This document shows, in pieces, positions 59,331 to 64,000 of a stretch of 64,000 nucleotides of DNA; positions within the stretch are counted from its first letter, which is position 1, and every line of letters begins with the position of its first letter. This DNA is from Tepidisphaeraceae bacterium (GTDB taxonomy: Bacteria; Planctomycetota; Phycisphaerae; Tepidisphaerales; Tepidisphaeraceae): NCBI GenBank assembly GCA_035998445.1, contig DASYHQ010000028.1:1-64000 (forward strand). Direction: 5' to 3'. Below the pieces are notes generated by a model. The model was not told the DNA's origin and did not search any database. It worked only from the letters and a program-made list of their open reading frames with translations. Position numbers and translations under genes: made by a program.

Positions 59331-59852
59331 ATGCCCGCGAAGCACGAGAAAACCCTCCGTCAGTTGAACGTCGACGCCGATCGCTACGCGAAGTTCTGCT
59401 TCGACCCGCAGGAGCAGCGGCGTTGGCGGGAAAGCGTCGGCAGGCCGGACAGCGTTTCGCACGCCGTGGTGGTCGCCAACCGGTTCGTGCCGTTGGATGC
59501 CATGCCTGACAGCGTCCCCGTGCTTCGCCGGTACGCTCGTGGCCGCAACCCGGACGCCACAGAGTTGCAGACGCTTAAGGACTACTGGCGCGAGATCGAC
59601 GACGGCTTGAGGCAGCTGCACAAGCTGCTCGGGGACGGCGAACCGGTGTCGGTCGTCCAGGCAACCGCGTCCGCCCTGCGGACGTGGCCCTCCGTGGGTG
59701 TTGCGACGTCGGAGGATGAGCTTCGCGCCCTGCTCATGCTGCAGTTTGAGCGGATGCGTCAGAAGCGGATCTCGTGGGATCAGGCCGACGGGAGCACCTA
59801 TCCGTTGCGGACGCGAGACGGGATGTACCTGTTGATCGACTGGGGGCGGTGA
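59331..59852 (+). CDS. Hypothetical protein, 173 residues
   Basis: No family was recognised. The product is mostly helical and charged, with TLRQLNVDADRYAKFCFDPQ, then ARGRNPDATELQTLKDYWRE and EDELRALLMLQFERMRQKRI, and no signal or membrane segment. The start lies only two bases after a palindrome, so its ribosome site would be in the element itself; TCCCTG gives no good match, which weakens the start. The end is followed by another palindrome within 2-3 bases. It looks like a real gene boxed in by two repetitive elements. Confidence 0.5.
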   Translation: MPAKHEKTLRQLNVDADRYAKFCFDPQEQRRWRESVGRPDSVSHAVVVANRFVPLDAMPDSVPVLRRYARGRNPDATELQTLKDYWREIDDGLRQLHKLLGDGEPVSVVQATASALRTWPSVGVATSEDELRALLMLQFERMRQKRISWDQADGSTYPLRTRDGMYLLIDWGR

Positions 59853-59853
59853 C

Positions 59854-60095
59854 GCCGGGTGCCACGGTTTGGTACTCCAAGCCGTGCTTGAGGCCGTGGA
59901 GAAAGACACGGCACGGAGTACCGTACCGTGGCACCCGGCGGGGCGGGGCGGGACGCGGCGGGCACGGGATTCCGGGCAGTGGGTCCGTTTGAAGTTTCGT
60001 AGGGTCCGCTGGTACTCCTGCGGACCGTTTCGGTTTCCGATGAACGAAGATGGTCCGCAGGAGTACCAGCGGACCCTACAAGACTCCCGACCCCT
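59854..60095. repeat. Two palindromes: GGTGCCACGGTTTGG element and GTAGGGTCCGCTGG element
   Basis: At 59854-59939 GCCGGGTGCCACGGTTTGGT pairs with ACCGTGGCACCCGGC; it is the third copy of the 37859/38008 family. At 59980-60095 AGTGGGTCCGTTTGAAG (shared with 12340) is followed by TCGTAGGGTCCGCTGGTACT and its complement AGTACCAGCGGACCCTACAA. Confidence 0.75.
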
Positions 60096-60104
60096 TTATC
60101 GTCG

Positions 60105-60698
60105 CTAGTCGGCACCGTCGGGTGCCGGCACCTTAGCGTTCGCAGCACGATCGACGCGAACCAACTTCTCGGGAGTGGCCAATACCCCTGCCAAGCGTGC
60201 GATGAGAGTTTTCTCGATCTCGTCGGCGCGCTGCCCGGCGACCTTCACGCCACCGATCGACGGAACATCGATCTCGCCAGCTGGGCTGACCGTTAACGTG
60301 CCGACATAATCTTCCCCAGGCTTTACCAACTCAAAAATGCGCACCACCAGTTGGTCACCTGCCTTGAGGGCTCCTGGCTTCTCGGGGGCTTTGGCCGCCG
60401 GCGCGAGCAGCGCGACGCGGACTTGAGGCCTCGCGGTAATCTTGCCATCGACCATCGTCTTTTTCAGCATGTCGCGCGCCTCGTCAGGAGTCAGACCGCC
60501 GAACTTCAGTGGGCCGAGCATTGGCACGCGGATCGTACCGTCCGGTGCGACCTGACGCGTTTCACTAAGCTCCCCGTCTGGCGCGAGCAGTTCATGCACG
60601 TTGATCGCGACCAGATCACCCTGTGCCAAGGGTGCATCTTTCGCCAAAGAAACGGCTGCAGAAACCAAGAGCACGATCGCCGCTGTTACGTGTCGCAT
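60105..60698 (-). CDS. Exported protein with two polysaccharide-export-type domains
   Basis: The 197-residue product has a signal peptide (MRHVTAAIVLLVSAAVSLAK) and then two similar segments: LAQGDLVAINVHELLAPDGE with APDGTIRVPMLGPLKFGGLT, and LKAGDQLVVRIFELVKPGED with SPAGEIDVPSIGGVKVAGQR. Each matches the Poly_export (Wza N-terminal) pattern 'L..GD.l.i.v......s....V..dG.I.vP.lG.v...G.t..E...'. A full exporter would also have SLBB domains and a membrane barrel or anchor; none is seen. Two small Poly_export copies in one secreted protein is an unusual form. Preceded and followed by palindromes. Confidence 0.7.
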   Translation of the reverse strand: MRHVTAAIVLLVSAAVSLAKDAPLAQGDLVAINVHELLAPDGELSETRQVAPDGTIRVPMLGPLKFGGLTPDEARDMLKKTMVDGKITARPQVRVALLAPAAKAPEKPGALKAGDQLVVRIFELVKPGEDYVGTLTVSPAGEIDVPSIGGVKVAGQRADEIEKTLIARLAGVLATPEKLVRVDRAANAKVPAPDGAD

Positions 60699-60723
60699 CG
60701 ATGACTCCTCAGTGCCGACTAAC

Positions 60724-60815
60724 TAGTTTCGTAGGGTCCGCTGGTACGCCCGCGGACCGTCTTCGCTCATCGTAAGCCGAAACGGTCCGCACTAGTACCG
60801 GCGGACCCTACAAGA
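60724..60815. repeat. GTAGGGTCCGCTGG palindrome, second copy
   Basis: TCGTAGGGTCCGCTGGTACG on the left and TACCGGCGGACCCTACAAGA on the right pair with small gaps. Same family as 59997-60089, with a different loop. Confidence 0.7.
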
Positions 60816-60886
60816 CTTTTCCTCGCCGTCCCCTTTCCTCGCCCCTACCGCAGACGGAGAGCCGGCACGCCCACCTTACCTGACTT

Positions 60887-61075
60887 CTTGGAGAGGAAAG
60901 TTGGCGTCTCGGAGAGGAAAGAATTCTTCTCGGAGAGGAAAGAAGTCTTCTAGGAGAGGAAAGAAGTCTTCTAGGAGGGGAAAGAAGTCTTCTCGGAGGG
61001 GAAAGAATTCTTCTCGGAGGGGAAAGAAGTCTTCTTGGAGAGGAAAGAAGTCTTTTAGGAAAGGAAAGTTGACGG
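60887..61075. repeat. 21-base tandem array (array C) of the locus-C cassette
   Basis: Nine units of exactly 21 bases start at 60887, 60908, 60929, 60950, 60971, 60992, 61013, 61034 and 61055. The core is CTCGGAGAGGAAAGAATTCT or ...GAAGTCT, with the palindromic AAGAATTCTT or AGAAGTCTTCT. The first and last units differ from the inner ones and resemble each other (GGAAAGTTGGCG and GGAAAGTTGACG). All plus frames are open, e.g. SSRRGKK repeats, but no ATG or ribosome site introduces them. The unit shares no sequence with arrays A or B. Confidence 0.9.
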
Positions 61076-61088
61076 CGTTTCTTGGAAA

Positions 61089-61301
61089 GAGCGGGGCGGG
61101 GTTGGACGGATGCGGGCGGGGCGGACGCGCGGCAGCCGCGGGGCGTGGGGGTCTATCGGACGTGGGGGGGTGAGTCGGATTATTCGGGTGAATCCGCAAA
61201 AGTCGGCTCGGGATCGGGCCGAAATGGTTTGCAACGGCGGCGGCGGCACGGTGCGTGCGGCCGGGACCGACCGAACGCCATTCAACAGAAGGAGCATTCT
61301 C
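61089..61301 (+). promoter_or_regulatory. Conserved spacer between array C and its gene
   Basis: Just after the array GGGGCGGGGTTGGACGG matches GGGGTGGGGTTGGATGG at 12474-12490 in locus B. GATTATTCGGGTGAATCCGC at 61178 with AAGTCG (61200-61205) matches GATTTTCTGGGGGAATCGC with AAGTCG (12522-12527). CAACGGCGGCG is at 61232-61242 and 12566-12576. Same order in both copies while the arrays differ, so the spacer probably holds a promoter or an RNA leader. Confidence 0.55.
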
Positions 61302-61997
61302 ATGGCGGACTTTCTCCCAGGGCGCGAGCCGGAGCTCGCGACGTGGTCGGTTGACTTTCTCGCCAACGTGGGCGTGATTGGTGCTACTAACCTCGGTTTG
61401 GTTAGCGCACAGCAGACGGCCCTGCAGGCGGCGGTCGACGCGTTCGTCAGCGCCTACGGCCTGGCGACCAACCCGGCGACGCGGACGAAGCCGAGCGTTC
61501 AGCTCAAGTCGACCATGAAGGAGCAAATGGTCGCGCTGATCCGTCAGCTCGCGGGCGTCATTCAAAAGCACCCGCAGACGACCGATGCGCAGCGGGCGCA
61601 GCTCGGGCTGACGGTGCCGCGCGTGCCGCGGCCGGCGACGGCGCCGGGGGAGCCGCACGACTTCAAGGTGATGCTGCAGAGCGACGGGTCGCTGAAGATG
61701 ACGTGGAAATGCGACAACCACGGCACGGGCGGCACGATGTACCAGATCTTCCGGCGCATCGGCGCGGGCAGTGAGTTCCAGTACATCGGCGGCGCGGGCA
61801 GCAGGCAGTTCGTCGACACGACGATGCCGGAGGGCGCGGCGCAGGTGACGTACCAGGTGCAGGGCGTGCGGCCGACGGCGGTCGGGCCCTGGGCGCAGTT
61901 CAACGTGAACTTCGGCGGCGGCGGCAGCGGCGCGATGGCGTCGAGGCTGTCGGTGACGGCAGGCAAGACGGGGACGAGCCCGAAGATCGCGGCTTAG
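61302..61997 (+). CDS. Array-associated protein: helical N-terminal half plus FN3-like C-terminal half (locus C)
   Basis: The 231-residue product starts MADFLPGREPELATWSVDFL and continues with helices (AQQTALQAAVDAFVSAYGLA; STMKEQMVALIRQLAGVIQK). QLGLTVPRVPRPATAPGEP links to an FN3-like half: LKMTWKCDNHGTGGTMYQIF, YIGGAGSRQFVDTTMP, VTYQVQGVRPTAVGPWAQF. The end SPKIAA is as in 12654 (TPKMAA). There is no signal peptide, membrane segment or catalytic motif. ATG 61302 follows AGAAGGAG; the frame upstream runs through the spacer and lacks another ribosome site. Context: array C about 225 bases upstream, and a terminator with the locus-B loop downstream. Function unknown. Confidence 0.82.
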   Translation: MADFLPGREPELATWSVDFLANVGVIGATNLGLVSAQQTALQAAVDAFVSAYGLATNPATRTKPSVQLKSTMKEQMVALIRQLAGVIQKHPQTTDAQRAQLGLTVPRVPRPATAPGEPHDFKVMLQSDGSLKMTWKCDNHGTGGTMYQIFRRIGAGSEFQYIGGAGSRQFVDTTMPEGAAQVTYQVQGVRPTAVGPWAQFNVNFGGGGSGAMASRLSVTAGKTGTSPKIAA

Positions 61998-62026
61998 GCC
62001 GACGTCTGACGGATGAAGTGAAGAGC

Positions 62027-62060
62027 GGGGCGCGGCCTGTGTGGCGCGCCCCTTTCCTTT
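62027..62060 (+). terminator. Terminator of the locus-C gene, loop shared with locus B
   Basis: GGGGCGCG (62027-62034) pairs with CGCGCCCC (62045-62052), loop GCCTGTGTGG, then TTTCCTTT. The stem differs from locus B yet pairs, a compensatory change. Confidence 0.8.
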
Positions 62061-62084
62061 GCGCGGAGGGCGGGGCGCCGTCCG

Positions 62085-62160
62085 CACTTCATCCTTCATC
62101 CTTCATCCTTCATCCTTCGGCCTTCATCCTTCGGCCTTCAGACTTCGGCCTTCCCCTTCC
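62085..62160. repeat. CCTTCATCCTTCGG short tandem repeat
   Basis: CTTCATC is repeated four times at 62093-62117, then CCTTCGG-type units follow to 62156. It lies between the locus-C cassette and the helicase gene. Confidence 0.7.
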
Positions 62161-62257
62161 CCTCGCTTGTTCGACCGGTGGGCGGCGGATAAGATTTGGC
62201 GCGTTTGGCGAACGACGCCAAGGCGAACGGACCCGTCCCCGCGATTCACAGAGCATT

Positions 62258-63760
62258 ATGACCGACAAGTCTGAACACCCGCCCGTGCCTGAAGCGTTCG
62301 CCGTCCTTGGGCTTCGCCCGTCGCTGTTGCGCGGGTTGGCGGAGGCGAAGTTTACGACGCCGTCGGAGATTCAAGCGCTGCTGATCCCCGAGGCGCTGCA
62401 GGGCGGGGACATTCTCGGGCAGGCCCGCACCGGCACCGGTAAGACGGCGGCGTTTGGGCTGCCGGTGTTGCAGCGGGCGGAGAAGGGGCTGGCGACGCAG
62501 GCGCTGATCCTCGTGCCCACGCGCGAGCTGGCGGTGCAGGTGGAAGAGGAGATCAAGCGGCTGGGGCAGTACACGCCCATCCGCACGGTGGCGGTGTATG
62601 GCGGGCAGAAGATCGCGGCGCAGATGAAGTACTTGAAGCATGGGCCGGAGATTGTGGTCGGCACGCCGGGGCGGGTGATCGATCTGCTGGATCGGCGGAT
62701 ATTGACGCTGGAGAACATCAAGTACGTCATCCTGGACGAGGTCGACCGCATGCTCGACATCGGGTTCCGCGATGACATTCGGAACATCCTGTCGCGCGTG
62801 AAGGGGATGAAGAAGCGCGTGCCGCAGGATGCGCGGGAGGGCGCGCCGCAGGACGAGGCGGCCGTCGGGCAATCGTCCGACGCCGGTGACGACGTGCAAC
62901 AGCCCGCGGACGATGGGCGGCATCAGACGATCTTCGTGAGCGCGACGATCTCGGAGGAGATTGAGAAGCTGGCCCGGCGGTACATGGTGGAGCCGGTGAA
63001 GAAGCTGATCGCGCCGGGGGCGGATGAGAAGCCGACGGTGGAGAAGGTTGAGCAGTACTACTTCAGCGTGCAGCCGTGGGACAAGTATCGGCTGATGCGG
63101 CTGCTGCTGGAGAAGGAGAACCCGGATCTGGCGATCATCTTCTGCCGCACGAAGCGCGGGGCCGAGAAGCTGGCCAAGAAGCTGCACGCCGACGGGATCG
63201 AGTGCCGCGAGATCCACGGCAATCTGGCGCAGAACAAGCGCGACCACGTGATGAAGGGCTTTAAGGGGGGCAAGTTCGACGTGCTGATCGCGACCGACCT
63301 CGCCAGCCGTGGGATTGACGTGGCGGACATCAGCCACATCGTGAACTACGATATTTCGGAAGACCCGGAGGTGTACGTCCACCGCGTCGGCCGAACCGCG
63401 CGTATGGGCAAGGGCGGCAAGGCGTTCACGTTCGTGACGAAGGAGCAGGGGGACGAGCTGACGAAGGTCGAGAACCTCATCAACATGCAGATCCCGCAGG
63501 CGACGCTGGAGGGCTTCGAACCCCGCCCCGCGCCCGCAGACTGGACCGACTTCAAGCCCGGCGAGTTCCCCGGGGCCAGCGGGGGTGGGCAGGCGACGGT
63601 GAATCGCTTCCAGCGACCGTACGGCGCGACGGCCAGTTCTTCTGCGTCAACGCCCGCGACTGGCGAGGCGGGGGCCTCTGAACCCATCGTGCTGAAGGGC
63701 CCACCGCGGACGATCGGGTCGAAGATCCCGATCAACCGCCGCCACAAGCGCCGGCGGTAG
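62258..63760 (+). CDS. DEAD-box RNA helicase (RhlE-like)
   Basis: The 500-residue product has the full motif set: FTTPSEIQ (Q motif), ARTGTGKTAA (I), PTRELAVQ (Ia), GTPGR (Ib), DEVD (II, a DEAD variant), SATIS (III), IIFCRTKRGAEKLAK (IV), TDLASRGIDV (V) and HRVGRTARMGKGG (VI). About 40 acidic and Gln-rich residues are inserted between II and III (PQDAREGAPQDEAAVGQ). The C-terminus is basic and Pro-rich and ends RRHKRRR, as in RNA-binding RhlE-type helicases. ATG 62258 follows AGAGCATT and starts the aligned region; the longer frame is Arg/Ser-rich shadow. Role: RNA remodelling such as ribosome assembly or mRNA decay. Stands alone. Confidence 0.93.
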   Translation: MTDKSEHPPVPEAFAVLGLRPSLLRGLAEAKFTTPSEIQALLIPEALQGGDILGQARTGTGKTAAFGLPVLQRAEKGLATQALILVPTRELAVQVEEEIKRLGQYTPIRTVAVYGGQKIAAQMKYLKHGPEIVVGTPGRVIDLLDRRILTLENIKYVILDEVDRMLDIGFRDDIRNILSRVKGMKKRVPQDAREGAPQDEAAVGQSSDAGDDVQQPADDGRHQTIFVSATISEEIEKLARRYMVEPVKKLIAPGADEKPTVEKVEQYYFSVQPWDKYRLMRLLLEKENPDLAIIFCRTKRGAEKLAKKLHADGIECREIHGNLAQNKRDHVMKGFKGGKFDVLIATDLASRGIDVADISHIVNYDISEDPEVYVHRVGRTARMGKGGKAFTFVTKEQGDELTKVENLINMQIPQATLEGFEPRPAPADWTDFKPGEFPGASGGGQATVNRFQRPYGATASSSASTPATGEAGASEPIVLKGPPRTIGSKIPINRRHKRRR

Positions 63761-64000
63761 AGCGAGAGGGGTTCACATGATCTGAGCGATGCGACTCCGG
63801 TCCCCTCTCCCGGTACTCCGGGGGAGGGTTAGGGTGGGGGCCACTGCGCCCTGCATCGCGATCCCAGCAAGCGCCCCTCCCCAGCCCTCCCCCGCGAGTA
63901 CACGGGAGAGGGGGTTAAATCCTGGCGCTCGAAAGCCGTCTCGCGGCGAAGGAACCCAAACCATGCAACGCGCGCTCCCCGTCCTGCGAATCGATGATGC
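63761..64000. repeat. Right edge with GGTCCCCTCTCCCGG palindrome
   Basis: GGTCCCCTCTCCCGGTACTC at 63799 pairs with CGCGAGTACACGGGAGAGGG near 63890-63912, and an inner GGGGGAGGGTTAGGGTGGGG with CCCCTCCCCAGCCCTCCCCC. A new gene may begin at ATG 63963 (CATGCAACGCG) but is cut by the window end. Confidence 0.65.

Noticed and set aside
60901-61173. Arg/Lys/Ser heptad-repeat protein encoded by array C
   Set aside because: Open only because the 21-base unit has no stop in that frame; other frames and the minus strand are also open, there is no ATG or ribosome site, and the repeats carry palindromes. Treated as a DNA or RNA element.

Overview
The window looks like chromosomal DNA of a GC-rich, Gram-negative-type bacterium, most probably a planctomycete of the Phycisphaerae/Tepidisphaera-Humisphaera type. 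The evidence is a pseudopilin with the planctomycete-type C-terminal ADGH motif, a PEP-CTERM subtilase, three large surface proteins with an N-terminal LExRRLF-type motif, delta-60 and PPC repeat proteins, and very repeat-rich intergenic DNA. No rRNA, tRNA or CRISPR array was seen. The species call is inference.

Layout. 0-3 kb: a frameshifted REP-associated tyrosine transposase between its REP palindromes, then a decayed copy (A) of an array-associated gene family. 3-10.5 kb: EF-hand mini-protein, PQQ-type sugar dehydrogenase, a VOC dioxygenase plus serine hydrolase pair, a LacZ-type beta-galactosidase and a cysteine-less thioredoxin-like protein. 10.5-13.5 kb: repeat-dense region with small membrane and lipoprotein genes and intact copy B of the array-associated gene. 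13.7-24 kb: katG, a pseudopilin, a DinB-like protein, a PEP-CTERM subtilase, an APH-type kinase, a PDZ-like secreted protein and a nucleoside hydrolase. 24-31 kb (minus strand): a compact stressosome operon rsbR-rsbS-rsbT, then an RsbT/SpoIIE fusion, an RsbT/histidine kinase fusion and a hybrid kinase. 31-49 kb: hemB, a GT39-type glycosyltransferase, a second large hybrid kinase, a GH51 arabinofuranosidase, a pair of secreted paralogues, an MFS carrier, an orphan HicB-like protein, a HAD-like protein, a DegT aminotransferase and an ABC exporter carrying a PDZ-like insert. 49-58.5 kb: three consecutive large surface proteins. 58.7-64 kb: small proteins, a double polysaccharide-export-domain protein, copy C of the array-associated gene and a DEAD-box helicase.

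The most unusual feature is a cassette seen three times (1301-2407, 12092-13407, 60887-62060). Each is a tandem array with exact 21-base periodicity whose unit sequence is unrelated between loci, then a spacer of roughly 210-240 bases, then a gene for a protein with a helical N-terminal half and a fibronectin-III-like C-terminal half. The two intact copies also share spacer motifs and a 3' hairpin with the same loop but changed stem pairs. A further array of the locus-B type (11338-11463) has no gene. I know of no described system matching this.

The second main theme is signalling. The stressosome operon has three successive RsbT-type ATPase domains feeding a phosphatase and two histidine kinases, with no sigma-B, RsbV or RsbW visible nearby. 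The third theme is at least eight families of palindromic REP/MITE-like intergenic elements.
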